DNA of 64,000 nt from Streptomyces spinosisporus (lineage in GTDB: Bacteria; Actinomycetota; Actinomycetes; Streptomycetales; Streptomycetaceae): contig NZ_JALDAX010000014.1 of assembly GCF_022698145.1 (NCBI RefSeq), positions 186,001 to 250,000 of the forward strand, read 5' to 3'. Under the pieces are notes generated by a model. It worked only from the letters and a program-made list of their open reading frames with translations, made no database searches and had not been told where the DNA came from. Of this stretch, positions 23,270 through 32,414 are shown in pieces (positions within the stretch are counted from its first letter, which is position 1; each line of letters starts with the position of its first letter). A program made the position numbers and the translations under genes.

Positions 23270-24797
23270 GGATCTCCTCGAAGGCGCCGTCCAGCGAGCC
23301 GTGTTGGGCGTCGAAGAGACGGCCGCCGGTCAGGTCGGCTATGTGCGCCAGTTCCGTGCGGTCGGAGTCACCGAAGAGGATCGGGAAGACGGGGATCTCC
23401 CGCTGGTAGCTGCCGAGCGAGCGGTAGAAGGCGTCGAACTCACCGGCCTTCGCGCCGGTCGTGTTCTCGCCGTCCGTCATCAGCACGATCGACGTGAACG
23501 TGTCGCGGTCGGTGCCGAGATGCTCGTACGCCTTCTCCAGCGAGGTGTAGATCGCGGTGTCGCCGTCGGCGGACAGGTGCCTGGTGTCGTTGCGGATGGC
23601 GGCCAGACCGGCCTTCGGGTCCGCCGGTTCGACCACATGCGTCCGCACGCTCTTCACGACCGAGCCGAAGGGCATCAGCGTGACCTCCTCGCGGTCGCGG
23701 AAGTCGCCGGTGAGGTCGGTGAGCGCCTTCTTCAACCGGTCGAGACGGTCGCCGCGCATCGAGCCGGAGGTGTCGAGGACGTAGACCGTCCGGGAGGGGC
23801 GGCGCAGGTCGTTCTCGTACGAGTCGAGCAGCCCGTCGGCGACCGAGAGGCTTCCCGGGAACGGCAGTTCGCGTCGGCGTGTGGTGTCGAGGCCGGTCGC
23901 GGGCGGCACCGACGGGACGACCGGGCGGCGGTGGGTGCGGGCGGTGATCTCCCGCTGGATCTTCGGTGTGCGCAGCGCCTCGGTCAGCCGGCGGACGTCC
24001 TCGCGGGTCGAGGCGGGTGTGCCGGCGAGGGAGGAGAGCGGGTAGTCGGCGGTGACCACGCCGTCCTTGGGGCGGATCACGGTCAGGTCCGGGATGCCCT
24101 TGAGGACGGATTCGTAGTTGAGGAGCGCGTCGACGTCGCCGCGCCGCCTGTACGCCGTCGCCAGCCAGCCCGACGAACCCGACGTCAGCTGCTGCCCCTT
24201 GAAGAACTCCTTCAGCCGGGGCGTGGCCTGGGTGACGTCCGCCTCCGTGAGCGCGGACTGGGCGCCGGAGAGGGCCGAGGCGACCGAAACCAGTGTGGAG
24301 AAGCCCGAGTTGGAGCGTGCGGGGTCGGTCATGCCGTAGGTCAGCTTTCCGTCCTGCACGGCCTGCTCGACCTGGGACCAGGTGACGTCGGCTGGCGTCC
24401 AGCCGAGCGCCTGCACGGTGGCCGACCTGACCCCGATGGCGACCGGGCTCGACATGATCGACGTCTCGGAGACCACCTTCTTCGCGGCGGTGGGGCGCAG
24501 CCGCAGATAGTCGTCGGAGGAGAGCCAGACGGCGTCGTAGGTCCCGGCGGCCTTTCCCGAGGCCAGCAGGTTCACGGCATCGAGGGTGCCCATGTAGGTG
24601 GGCCGGACCGTGATGCCGGTGTCCTTGCGGACCTGGTCGAGGACCGGTGCCATGTCGGCGAGTTCGCTGGAGGCGAGGACGCGGAGGGTGCCGGGTTCGG
24701 GTGAGGTGCCGGGGTCGGGCTTCCCGGTCGAGCTGCAGGCGGTCAGCAGGGCGGCAGCGGCGGCGACCAGGGCCAGATGGCGTCTCGTGCGGATCAT
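23256..24797 (-). CDS. Solute-binding domain fused to a VWA domain, lipoprotein
   Basis: A 513-residue exported lipoprotein (lipobox LLTAC, Cys21). Residues about 35-320 resemble extracellular solute-binding proteins (LRVLASSELADMAPVLDQVRKDTG, SMGT-like YMGTLDAVNLLASGK, RSNSGFSTLVSVASAL); the C-terminal part is a von Willebrand A domain with metal site DTSGSM near 338-343 and MTDGENT. It overlaps the TelA-family gene by 4 nt. The combination suggests a surface sensor or assembly factor rather than a transport component, since no permease is encoded here. Confidence 0.85.
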   Translation of the reverse strand: MIRTRRHLALVAAAAALLTACSSTGKPDPGTSPEPGTLRVLASSELADMAPVLDQVRKDTGITVRPTYMGTLDAVNLLASGKAAGTYDAVWLSSDDYLRLRPTAAKKVVSETSIMSSPVAIGVRSATVQALGWTPADVTWSQVEQAVQDGKLTYGMTDPARSNSGFSTLVSVASALSGAQSALTEADVTQATPRLKEFFKGQQLTSGSSGWLATAYRRRGDVDALLNYESVLKGIPDLTVIRPKDGVVTADYPLSSLAGTPASTREDVRRLTEALRTPKIQREITARTHRRPVVPSVPPATGLDTTRRRELPFPGSLSVADGLLDSYENDLRRPSRTVYVLDTSGSMRGDRLDRLKKALTDLTGDFRDREEVTLMPFGSVVKSVRTHVVEPADPKAGLAAIRNDTRHLSADGDTAIYTSLEKAYEHLGTDRDTFTSIVLMTDGENTTGAKAGEFDAFYRSLGSYQREIPVFPILFGDSDRTELAHIADLTGGRLFDAQHGSLDGAFEEIRGYQ

Positions 24798-26002
24798 GCG
24801 GTCCTGCCTTCCAGGGCACCGCGCGAGCGGCTGCGCTCCAAGTACGCGCTCGCGCTCTGCAGTTCCGCCGTCAGGTTCTCCACGGTCGTCGCCATCGCCT
24901 CGGTCGCCTGGACCTTGTACGTGTCGATCGCGTCGAGTGTGCGGTAGATCTGCTGGAACGCGGAGCGCAGGGTCTCGGCGCCCACGGCCGGGTCGGCGGC
25001 GATGCGCTGGATCTCGCCGCTCTGCGTGGCGAGCATCTCGGCGTTGCCCCGAATGAGGTCCTCGGTCGTGCCGCGCAGGGCGTTGACCTGCTCCACGACC
25101 TTCTTCTGGTTGTCGAGCGCGGAGGCCAGCATCACAGAGATCCGCAGCGCCGAGACGGTCGTGGTGGCCGCCCGGTCGACGCCCTTGATCAGCTCGTCGT
25201 TGTTGCGGCGTACGACGTCCATCGCGAGGTAACCCTGGGCGCACACGGCGAGTTGGGTGAGCAGGTCCTGGTGCTTCTGCCGGACCGGGAAGAGCACGTC
25301 GGCACGGAGCGAGTCCGCCGCCTGGGGGTCCGCGGTGCCGGCGATGTGCTGCTCGACGGCCGTGTCCAGGGCCTCGGTCAGCACGACGTACTCCTGCAGC
25401 TTGCCCATGGTCTCCCACAGCCGCACCCGCTCGGTCTGCAGCGCGGCGTTGTCGCGCCGCAGTTCGTCCTGACCGCCGCGCAGCGAGCCCACGATCTTGT
25501 TCAACGTCCCTTGCGCGGACGCGTACTTGGCGACGTGGTCGCGCAGTTTGTTGCCGCCGGGGAGGCGGGAGAGGAACTTCCGCCCCTTGCTCGCGGGAAG
25601 GTCCCGGGGGTCCAGGTCCTCGACCACGCGCCGCAGTTCGACGAGCGAGCCCGCGACCTGCGACTGGGCGTCCCCGCCCTTGCCCGGCAGGCTCCGCACG
25701 GTGCGCTCCAGCATCCGGTTGGACTGCGCGGCGGCGGTCCGCATCTCACCGGCGCCGAGCCCGGTGACCTCTCCGACCTTGCCGGCGAACTCGGGCGAGC
25801 GGGCATCGAGGGCGGCGAGACCGGCGACGTATGCGGAGGCCTTCTTCGCCATGTCCGTACGGACGCTGTCGTCGACGGGTACGAGCCCGCCCGCCCTGTC
25901 CCGCGGGACGGCGGCGACGGCCTCGGGCGGGGTGAGGGTGAAGACGTCGTCGCCGCTCAGGGTGTCCTGGTGGCTGTTCTGACTGGTGTTGAAACTGGTC
26001 AT
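24794..26002 (-). CDS. TelA/toxic anion resistance-family protein
   Basis: A 402-residue, mostly helical soluble protein of the TelA family (tellurite and other stress resistance; mechanism unknown). Family features: long coiled helices (LRRDNAALQTERVRLWETMGKLQEYVVLTEALD), FPVRQKHQDLLTQLAVCAQGYLAMDVVRRNNDELIKGVDRAATTTVSALRISVMLASALDNQKKVVEQVNALR, and an EAMATTVENLTAEL end. ATG 26002 follows GGGGGAGAG. Second gene of a four-gene operon, 14 bp after the solute-binding gene. Confidence 0.88.
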   Translation of the reverse strand: MTSFNTSQNSHQDTLSGDDVFTLTPPEAVAAVPRDRAGGLVPVDDSVRTDMAKKASAYVAGLAALDARSPEFAGKVGEVTGLGAGEMRTAAAQSNRMLERTVRSLPGKGGDAQSQVAGSLVELRRVVEDLDPRDLPASKGRKFLSRLPGGNKLRDHVAKYASAQGTLNKIVGSLRGGQDELRRDNAALQTERVRLWETMGKLQEYVVLTEALDTAVEQHIAGTADPQAADSLRADVLFPVRQKHQDLLTQLAVCAQGYLAMDVVRRNNDELIKGVDRAATTTVSALRISVMLASALDNQKKVVEQVNALRGTTEDLIRGNAEMLATQSGEIQRIAADPAVGAETLRSAFQQIYRTLDAIDTYKVQATEAMATTVENLTAELQSASAYLERSRSRGALEGRTA

Positions 26003-26016
26003 GTGCTCTCCCCCGT

Positions 26017-27111
26017 TCATCCGCGCGCCCGGCGCGCCATCTCGTGCAGCACCGCGGAGGTGGGCACGGGCGCCTGCCGGACGCCGGTCAGTTCCTGCTT
26101 GAGATAGGTGGTGGCCGAGGCGAACTCGGTGGCGGCGCCCTGCGGCCGGAAACCGTGCCGGACCGCGAGCTTCCTCAACTGCGCGTCCGTGGAAAGGAGT
26201 TCGGCGAGCGCCTTGCCGTTGTCCGTCATCGGTACGACGGTGTGGTCGCTGTTGACCGTGGTGTCCGGGTAGAGCACGACCAGGTCGCCCGGCTGCTGTC
26301 CGCCCGCGAGGAGCGAGGCGACCTGCGACTCGTAGACCCAGACCAGCGGGTTGCCGGCGCCGCTGACGAAGTCCCGGAACACCGCGTCCGAGCTCGACTG
26401 CTGGGCGCCCTGCACCGTGACGAGCTTCTGCAGCAACGGTTCGGTGCGGCCGAGACCGGCCTTGTCGGCGACGACCCTTCCGCCGTTCGCCACATAGGAG
26501 GCGGCGGCGAGATAGAGGGCACCGGAGTTGGAGGACTCCGGGTCGGTGCTGGAGATGAAGACGGTCCCGCTCAACTCCCCGTACTTGCCTGCCCCCTTGA
26601 GCTGCTGCCAGGTGCGGTCGTGACGGGCGGCGTCGAGGTAGGCGGCCATCTTCAGGGTGCCGCGGTGCTCGGTGTCGAGGGTCGCGAGGCCGTTCGCCGC
26701 GAGCACCTCGGCGGCGCTGCGGTGGGCCACGACCACGAGGGGCGAGTAGAACGGCCGAGGGAGCGTCCCGTGCACCTTGTACCGGTGCGCCAGCTCGACG
26801 GCGGGCGCCTGGCTGGAGGGGAACGCGAGGTCGTACCCCTTGAGGTCGAGCCCCTCCATGGCCCAGGACCCGGAGGTCTCGGCCTTCACGGTGTAGCCCT
26901 TGGCGGCCAGGGCCTTCACCACCTCCGGATCGGCGAAGTACTCGGCCTTCTCCGATCCGATCACCATCCGCACGGTCTTCGTTGCCGTGCCCTTGTCCTC
27001 GTCGTACCGGCCCGCGACGACGGCAGCCACCACGCCACCGATCAGCAGCACCGCAAGGACGATCCCTGCAATACGTTTCACGCCACGGAGCGTGCTCGCG
27101 GAACTCAACAT
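26017..27111 (-). CDS. Membrane-anchored solute-binding-like protein
   Basis: A 364-residue protein with one N-terminal membrane segment (about 14-34, IAGIVLAVLLIGGVVAAVVAG) and a periplasmic-binding-protein fold outside (VRMVIGSEKAEYFADPEVVKALAAKG, YDLAFPSSQAPAVELA, FISSTDPESSNSGALYLAAASY). First gene of the TelA operon. No ABC permease or ATPase is nearby, so it probably acts as a receptor together with the VWA lipoprotein. ATG 27111 overlaps a purine run; a TTG two codons later is less likely. Confidence 0.8.
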   Translation of the reverse strand: MLSSASTLRGVKRIAGIVLAVLLIGGVVAAVVAGRYDEDKGTATKTVRMVIGSEKAEYFADPEVVKALAAKGYTVKAETSGSWAMEGLDLKGYDLAFPSSQAPAVELAHRYKVHGTLPRPFYSPLVVVAHRSAAEVLAANGLATLDTEHRGTLKMAAYLDAARHDRTWQQLKGAGKYGELSGTVFISSTDPESSNSGALYLAAASYVANGGRVVADKAGLGRTEPLLQKLVTVQGAQQSSSDAVFRDFVSGAGNPLVWVYESQVASLLAGGQQPGDLVVLYPDTTVNSDHTVVPMTDNGKALAELLSTDAQLRKLAVRHGFRPQGAATEFASATTYLKQELTGVRQAPVPTSAVLHEMARRARG

Positions 27112-27305
27112 TCCCCGCCGCCGGGTGTGAACGGGAGGTGTCGCACCGGTCCCGGTACAACACGGGACCGCAGTCAGGTGCCCGACATCCTGTCGCCCGA
27201 GTTCTTCCGCAGATCACTGCCCCGGAACGCCGGCGCCCACCGCACCCCGTGTTCCCGGCCGCTGAGCTGCAGGATCGTCTTGCCGTGGACGGGCTCCAGC
27301 TGCCA

Positions 27306-27700
27306 GTTGCAGGAGAAGTTCCGGCCGGTTATCGAGCGCAACTCGCGCGAACTGATCGACGCCTTCCGGCACACCGGCTCCGCCGACATCGTCGCCGACT
27401 ACGCGACCCGCTCTGCGCCGCCGAGGTCGACGGCGTCCGGATGAGCGACGAGGACCTCAAGGCGTTCTGCAGCCTGCTGCTCGCGGCCGGCGGCGAGACC
27501 ACCGACAAGGCCATCGCCAGCATCCTGACCAACCTGCTCCTGCACCCCGAGCAGTTGGCAGCGGTACGCGCGGACCGCAGCCTGATTGTCGCCGCCTTCG
27601 CCGAGACCCTGCGCCACACCCCGCCGGTGCACATGATCATGAGACAGGCGGCCACCGACGTACAGGTCCGGTCGAACAGGGCGTGTACACACGCGGCCCG
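27306..27700 (+). pseudogene. Cytochrome P450 remnant
   Basis: Two P450 pieces in different frames. Frame A (about 27306-27410) reads LQEKFRPVIERNSRELIDAF...SADIVADYATR, the C-helix/D region. Frame B (about 27419-27690) reads AEVDGVRMSDEDLKAFCSLL, the I-helix AGGETTDKAIASIL, and AFAETLRHTPPVHMIMRQAAT with the E-T-L-R (ExxR) motif. About 90 residues that normally separate the two are missing, the frame shifts at the join, and the heme-binding Cys loop is absent. No product could bind heme, so this is a decayed gene. Confidence 0.8.
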
Positions 27701-27709
27701 CAACCCCTG

Positions 27710-27749
27710 CCGGTGCGCTTCACCCCGGTGTCCGGGTGATGCGCACCGG
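27710..27749. terminator. Long hairpin after the P450 remnant
   Basis: CCGGTGCGC (27710-27718) pairs with GCGCACCGG (27741-27749); inside, CACCC (27721-27725) pairs with GGGTG (27734-27738). A strong stem-loop placed between the remnant and the convergent end of the GH64 gene. Confidence 0.7.
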
Positions 27750-27802
27750 GTCGGGGGATGGAGCGCACCGGGTCAGAGGATGACGCGCACGGGCGTCAGC
27801 GG
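27739..27802. repeat. Three degenerate 19-23 bp tandem units at the GH64 3' end
   Basis: Units starting at 27739, 27758 and 27780 share ATG-x-(GC)GCACCGGGTC-type sequence (ATGCGCACCGGGTC; ATGGAGCGCACCGGGTC; ATGACGCGCACGGGCGTC). The third overlaps the last codons of the GH64 gene, so the array may derive from that gene end. Confidence 0.45.
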
Positions 27803-29448
27803 GTGAAGGTGAACCAGTTGACGTTGGTGAAGTCCGAACTGCTGCCCGAGAAGACCAGATAGACGTCGTGGACGCCGGTGACGGAGGCGACGACGTTCGC
27901 CGGAATGGTCTGCCAGTTCTGCCAGCCGCCGTTGTTGGCGAAGTCGATCTCGGCGATCTTCGTGCCGCCGGTGCTGTCGATCCGCACCTGGATGGCACCG
28001 CTGACACCGGCGGCCGCACCCGACGCGAGCCGGGCCTTGAACTGGCTCGGAGAGGTCGAACCGAAGTCGACGGAGGAGTACTTCAGCCAGTCACCGTTCG
28101 AGATGTACCCCACGTCGCTGCCGCCCCCGGTGTCGGAGCAGCTCTCGGTGGTTGTCCCGTTCTGCGCGGAGTAGGACTCCGCCTGGATGGTGTTGTACGC
28201 GCTCACCCCACCCCCGCCGCCGGGATTTCCGCCGGAGGCCCCGGCGCCCAGGGTGATGCTCCACGAGGTGGGCGCCCCGTCCTGGATGTGGCCGTCGACG
28301 GGGGCCGAGCCGGTGGGGCCGACGTCGTCGTAGGGGAAGGCGTAGCCGATGCTGGCGTACTTGTGGACGAGCCGGGCGTAGTGGTTGGTGATCGGGTCCT
28401 GGTAGTACTGCGAGGGTGTCACGCCGTCGGGCTGGTTGTTCCCGCCGGAGACCAGGAGTGAGCTGCGGTTGAGCGCGGCGGCGAGCCGGGCGGCGATCGC
28501 GCCGCGGGCGTCCCCGCCCGAGTTGTAGAGCGGACCGGACGCGCAGCCGAAGATGTCGACGGCGCTGGGCTTGGTGAACGGCACGCCGTTGGTGTTGAGG
28601 CCGGAGAAGACGATGGCGTTCCCGGAGACGGTGCCGGTGTAGGAGCCGATGCTGCCCTGGCCGTTGATGGTCAGCGGAGTCGAGGCGTAGTGGCTCCAGA
28701 CCCGGTTCAGGTAGTCGTCCCAGTAGCCGCCGAAGTCCACCGGTGAGTGCGAGGGCGACATGACGCGCAGCACCCCGCCGGACGAGTCGGTGACCACCAG
28801 CCTGTCCCAGGGGGCTCCGTCGGTGGCGTGCTGCGCCTGCAGGCCGGAGGCGATGGAGGCGAGGGCGCCGGCGGGCAGCGGGGTGACCGACTGGTTGCCG
28901 CCGCTGCCGGTGCTGGCCATCGAGATCGGCAGCGCGACCATGTCGACGTAGGAGATGTTCGCGTACAGGTTGGCGCTGTTGAAGGTGAACTCGCAGAACG
29001 TCCAGTTGGTCGCCCAGTTGGGGTCGGAGCTGACGAGGGCGGGCTGTACGACACCGGGCGGGTTGCCCGGGTTGACGAAGAACTGGAGCTTCTTGCCGAC
29101 CGAGAACCAGACGCGGCCGCCGATGACGTAGTCGGTCAGGTTGACGGTGACGCCGGCCGAGCCCGAGGCGCCCAGCGCGATCGAGTAGTCGGCGATGGGG
29201 GTCACCGGGGACGACGGATTGGGTAGCCGGTTCAGGGCGCCGTTCGCCGAGACGAAGACCGGCCAGCCGCTGCTGTCGGAGCCCGAGATATAGGCGTAGA
29301 CGGTGTCCTGGCCGGAATTGTTCGCCAGTTTCACGGGGAGTGAGACGCCCGCTGCCGCCGCGGTCGAGGCGAACGGCGTGAACGGGCTGAGCGCAGTCGC
29401 GGCGGTGACGGAACCGGCCGCGGCCAGGAAGGAGCGTCGCGAAACCAC
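27796..29448 (-). CDS. Secreted GH64 beta-1,3-glucanase with CBM6
   Basis: A 550-residue enzyme that cuts beta-1,3-glucan (laminarin, fungal wall). Tat signal VVSRRSFLAAAGSVTAATA with cleavage after TAAAA (about 36). Residues about 38-405 are a GH64/thaumatin-like domain (LPVKLANNSGQDTVYAYISG, GRVWFSVGKKLQFFVNPG, ASTGSGGNQSV, FGGYWDDYLNRVWSHY, DIFGCASG). A Gly-rich linker (GGNPGGGGGVS) leads to a CBM6 (about 425-550, YNTIQAESYSAQNGTTTESC...GYISNGDWLKYSSVDFG). GTG 29448 with GGGAGGG 5 nt upstream is preferred to an in-frame ATG at 29484 that has no ribosome site. Divergent from the GH127 gene. Confidence 0.9.
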   Translation of the reverse strand: MVSRRSFLAAAGSVTAATALSPFTPFASTAAAAGVSLPVKLANNSGQDTVYAYISGSDSSGWPVFVSANGALNRLPNPSSPVTPIADYSIALGASGSAGVTVNLTDYVIGGRVWFSVGKKLQFFVNPGNPPGVVQPALVSSDPNWATNWTFCEFTFNSANLYANISYVDMVALPISMASTGSGGNQSVTPLPAGALASIASGLQAQHATDGAPWDRLVVTDSSGGVLRVMSPSHSPVDFGGYWDDYLNRVWSHYASTPLTINGQGSIGSYTGTVSGNAIVFSGLNTNGVPFTKPSAVDIFGCASGPLYNSGGDARGAIAARLAAALNRSSLLVSGGNNQPDGVTPSQYYQDPITNHYARLVHKYASIGYAFPYDDVGPTGSAPVDGHIQDGAPTSWSITLGAGASGGNPGGGGGVSAYNTIQAESYSAQNGTTTESCSDTGGGSDVGYISNGDWLKYSSVDFGSTSPSQFKARLASGAAAGVSGAIQVRIDSTGGTKIAEIDFANNGGWQNWQTIPANVVASVTGVHDVYLVFSGSSSDFTNVNWFTFTR

Positions 29449-29798
29449 AGGGGCCCTCCCGGAGGGATGAAGCCCGTCAACCATGTGACGGAAGGGGGGT
29501 GTTGTGCCTTGTGCGGTTCTGTGCGGAAGCACGTTATTGGACTGGACCAATACCGTCAAGAGCTGGGCAATGGCGTGCCTGAAGCAATTGAACGTTTCAA
29601 AAATGCGGCCCATTCAGCCGCTTCCCACCGCCTTTTCGATGCACGACATTTCGAACAAGATCCCTACTGATCAGTGTTCTTGTCAGACGTCTTGACGGCC
29701 CCTGTGCACGCACTTACCGTCTCCCGGCAGTGACTTTAACGATTCAAAAATTCCTTGGCCACCCAGGAAATCGCTGCCCACTCGAAGGGAGCCAGCGC
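29449..29798. promoter_or_regulatory. Divergent control region of GH64 and the GH127-led gene set
   Basis: A 350-bp, AT-richer gap with no gene. Visible inverted repeats: TTGAA-CGT-TTCAA (29588-29600) and ACTGATCAGT (29666-29675), the latter flanked by ACAAGA (29655-29660) and TCTTGT (29678-29683), which pair on either side. Such TTGAA/TTCAA arms resemble operators of LacI- or ROK-type sugar regulators, but no regulator gene is adjacent. Position makes it the natural switch for both the glucanase and the large hydrolase run. Confidence 0.5.
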
Positions 29799-32414
29799 GT
29801 GCCCGCACAGCGCGTCCTCGCCACTCCTTCCCGCCGTCAGATCGTGTTCGCGGCCTCGGCCGCGGCCGCTGTCACCGCACTGCCCTCCCCCATGGACCCG
29901 TCCGCACACGCCGCCTCGTCGGGCACGTCGACCACCGCATCGACGGCCGGAGCCGCGGACCGCGACGGTGGCAAAAGACCCGGGGCGGAGCCGCTCCTCT
30001 CCGCCTTCCCGCTTTCCCAAGTACGGCTGCTCGACAGCCCTTTCCTCGCCAACATGCGGCGCACCTGCGCCTATCTCCGCTTCGTCGACATCGACCGGCT
30101 CCTGCACACCTTCCGCGTCAACGTCGGCCTGCCGTCCACCGCCCAGCCCTGCGGCGGCTGGGAGGCGCCGGACGTCCAGTTGCGCGGGCACACCACCGGC
30201 CATCTGCTGAGCGCACTGGCGCAGGCCCATGCGAACACCGGTGACAGCGCGTACGCCGACAAGGGGCGCGCCCTGGTCTCCGGACTGGCGCGGTGCCAGC
30301 AGGCCGCGACCTCGGCGGGATTCCACCGGGGCTACCTCTCCGCCTTCCCCGAGTCGGTCTTCGACCAGCTGGAGGCGGGGGGCAAGCCGTGGGCCCCCTA
30401 CTACACGCTGCACAAGATCATGGCCGGGCTGCTCGACCAGTACCAACTGAGCGGCAACCGCGAGGCGTTCGAGGTCCTGCTGGAGAAGGCGGCCTGGGTG
30501 GACGCACGAACGGCGCCGCTGTCCCACGAGCAGATGCAGACCGTGCTGAAGGTCGAGTTCGGCGGCATGAACGACGTACTCACCCGGCTCTACCAGGTCA
30601 CCGGTGACCCCACCCATCTGCGGACCGCTCAGCGCTTCGACCACGAGGACCTGTACACGCCGCTGGCCGCCGGACGCGACGAGCTCGCCGGCCGGCACGC
30701 CAACACCGAGATCGCCAAGGTCGTCGGCGCCGTGCCGAGTTATGAGACGACCGGTGACTCCCGCTATTGGAACGTCGCGGACACCTTCTGGACGACGGTC
30801 GTCCACCACCACTCGTACGCCATCGGCGGCAACTCCAACCAGGAGCTCTTCGGCCCGCCGGACGAGATCGTCAGCCGGCTCTCCGAGGTGACCTGCGAGA
30901 ACTGCAACAGCTACAACATGCTCAAACTCGGGCGGCAGCTCTTCCTGCACCGCCCGAACCGCGCCGAGTACATGGACCACTACGAGTGGACCCTCTACAA
31001 CCAGATGCTCGGCGAGCAGGACCCGGACTCCGAGCACGGCTTCGTCACGTACTACACCGGTCTGTGGGCGGGCTCGCAGCGCGAGCCCAAGGGCGGCCTA
31101 GGCGCGGCACCCGGCAGCTACAGCAGCGACTACGACAACTTCTCCTGCGACCACGGCACGGGCCTGGAGACGCACACCAAGTTCGCCGACAGCATCTACT
31201 TCCACTCCAGCGCACCGCACGCACGGCCCACTGTGTACGTGAACCTGTTCATCCCGTCCGAACTCGACTGGTCAGCAGTGGGGGTGACGCTACGTCAGGA
31301 GACGGAGTACCCGACGGCCGACCGCACACGGCTGACCGTCACGGATGGCACCGCGCGTTTCACGATGAAGATGCGGATCCCGTCCTGGGCGGCCGGTACG
31401 GATCGTCCGCCCACCCTCAAGGTCAACGGGCGCCGCATCGCCGCGCCCCTGCGGCCCGGCAGCTACGCCACGGTGGAGCGCCGCTGGCGACCCGGTGACG
31501 TGGTCGAACTCGTGCTGCCGCGCACCCCCGTGTGGCGTCCCGCCCCGGACAATCCGCAGGTCTCCTCGCTGTCCTACGGCCCCCTCGTCCTGGCCGGGGA
31601 GTACGGCGACACCGCCCTGGCCACCCTGCCCACCATCCGGCCCGACAGCCTGCGGGCCGCCGCAGGCAGGCCCACCGAGTTCACCGCCGAGGCCGACGGT
31701 CGCACGGTCACGCTGCGTCCGTTCCACGAGGTCCAGCACGAGCGCTACAACGTGTACTGGGCCCACACCCCGCGACCCGGCCGCGAAAGGGACATCGCCC
31801 GCTATCCGTTGCGAGAGGGCAGCGGTACGACGGCGGCCGACACCACCGGCACCTTCGTCGCCGCGACGCTCGCCGGCGGCGCCACCTGGACGACCGACGG
31901 CGGCGAGACCGCCGTGGCGTTCGACGGGACGAGCGGTCATCTGGCGCTGCCGCCAGGGCTGTTGAGCGGTCTGGACGAACTGACCGTCAGTGTCCGGGTA
32001 CGGGTCGACAGCCTCGCCGCGTCCGCCCGGGTCTTCGACCTCGGGTACCACAAGGACACCTACCTCTTCCTCGCCGCGACCACCGGGGCCGGGCGCGCCC
32101 GCGCCGCGCTGAAGATCGCCGGCATGGAGACGGAGGACGTGGTGGACGCCACCGGGCCGCTGCCGGTGGGCCGTTGGACGCACGTGGCCCTGACGCTGGG
32201 CGGCCGCACCGGCGTGCTCTACCTCGACGGCACGGAGGTCGGCCGCAACCCCGCGATGGTCAGCGGTCCCCTGCTGCTGGGTGCGACCAGCCGGAACTAT
32301 CTGGGGCGCTCGCAGAACACCACGCATCCCTACCTGCACGGAGCGGTGCGCGACTTCCGATTGCACAACCGGGCGTTGAGCGCCGCGGAGATGGCACGGC
32401 TGGCGGCCGGCTGA
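29799..32414 (+). CDS. Secreted GH127-type beta-L-arabinofuranosidase with C-terminal LamG-like domain
   Basis: An 871-residue enzyme of the DUF1680/GH127 family, which removes beta-L-arabinofuranose from plant glycoproteins and pectin. Tat-like signal (PSRRQIVFAASAAAAV). (alpha/alpha)6 barrel motifs: FRVNVGLPS...GGWEAPDVQLRGHTTGHLLSALA, CENCNSYNMLKLGRQLFLH (Glu367 and Cys369 fit the zinc E-x-C pair) and FSCDHGTGLETHTKFADSIYF with Cys450 as the expected nucleophile. The residue after it is Asp451 where HypBA1 has a second zinc-ligand Cys. A LamG/concanavalin-like domain fills about 690-871. GTG 29799 has AAGGGAG 7 nt upstream. Confidence 0.85.
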   Translation: MPAQRVLATPSRRQIVFAASAAAAVTALPSPMDPSAHAASSGTSTTASTAGAADRDGGKRPGAEPLLSAFPLSQVRLLDSPFLANMRRTCAYLRFVDIDRLLHTFRVNVGLPSTAQPCGGWEAPDVQLRGHTTGHLLSALAQAHANTGDSAYADKGRALVSGLARCQQAATSAGFHRGYLSAFPESVFDQLEAGGKPWAPYYTLHKIMAGLLDQYQLSGNREAFEVLLEKAAWVDARTAPLSHEQMQTVLKVEFGGMNDVLTRLYQVTGDPTHLRTAQRFDHEDLYTPLAAGRDELAGRHANTEIAKVVGAVPSYETTGDSRYWNVADTFWTTVVHHHSYAIGGNSNQELFGPPDEIVSRLSEVTCENCNSYNMLKLGRQLFLHRPNRAEYMDHYEWTLYNQMLGEQDPDSEHGFVTYYTGLWAGSQREPKGGLGAAPGSYSSDYDNFSCDHGTGLETHTKFADSIYFHSSAPHARPTVYVNLFIPSELDWSAVGVTLRQETEYPTADRTRLTVTDGTARFTMKMRIPSWAAGTDRPPTLKVNGRRIAAPLRPGSYATVERRWRPGDVVELVLPRTPVWRPAPDNPQVSSLSYGPLVLAGEYGDTALATLPTIRPDSLRAAAGRPTEFTAEADGRTVTLRPFHEVQHERYNVYWAHTPRPGRERDIARYPLREGSGTTAADTTGTFVAATLAGGATWTTDGGETAVAFDGTSGHLALPPGLLSGLDELTVSVRVRVDSLAASARVFDLGYHKDTYLFLAATTGAGRARAALKIAGMETEDVVDATGPLPVGRWTHVALTLGGRTGVLYLDGTEVGRNPAMVSGPLLLGATSRNYLGRSQNTTHPYLHGAVRDFRLHNRALSAAEMARLAAG

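Noticed and set aside
26226..27111. ABC importer made from the TelA-operon binding proteins
   Set aside because: No permease or ATPase gene is adjacent, so a transport role is not claimed.
29730..29798. Earlier GTG start of the GH127 gene at 29730
   Set aside because: No ribosome site upstream, AT-rich sequence typical of a promoter area, and the signal peptide is best placed from GTG 29799.
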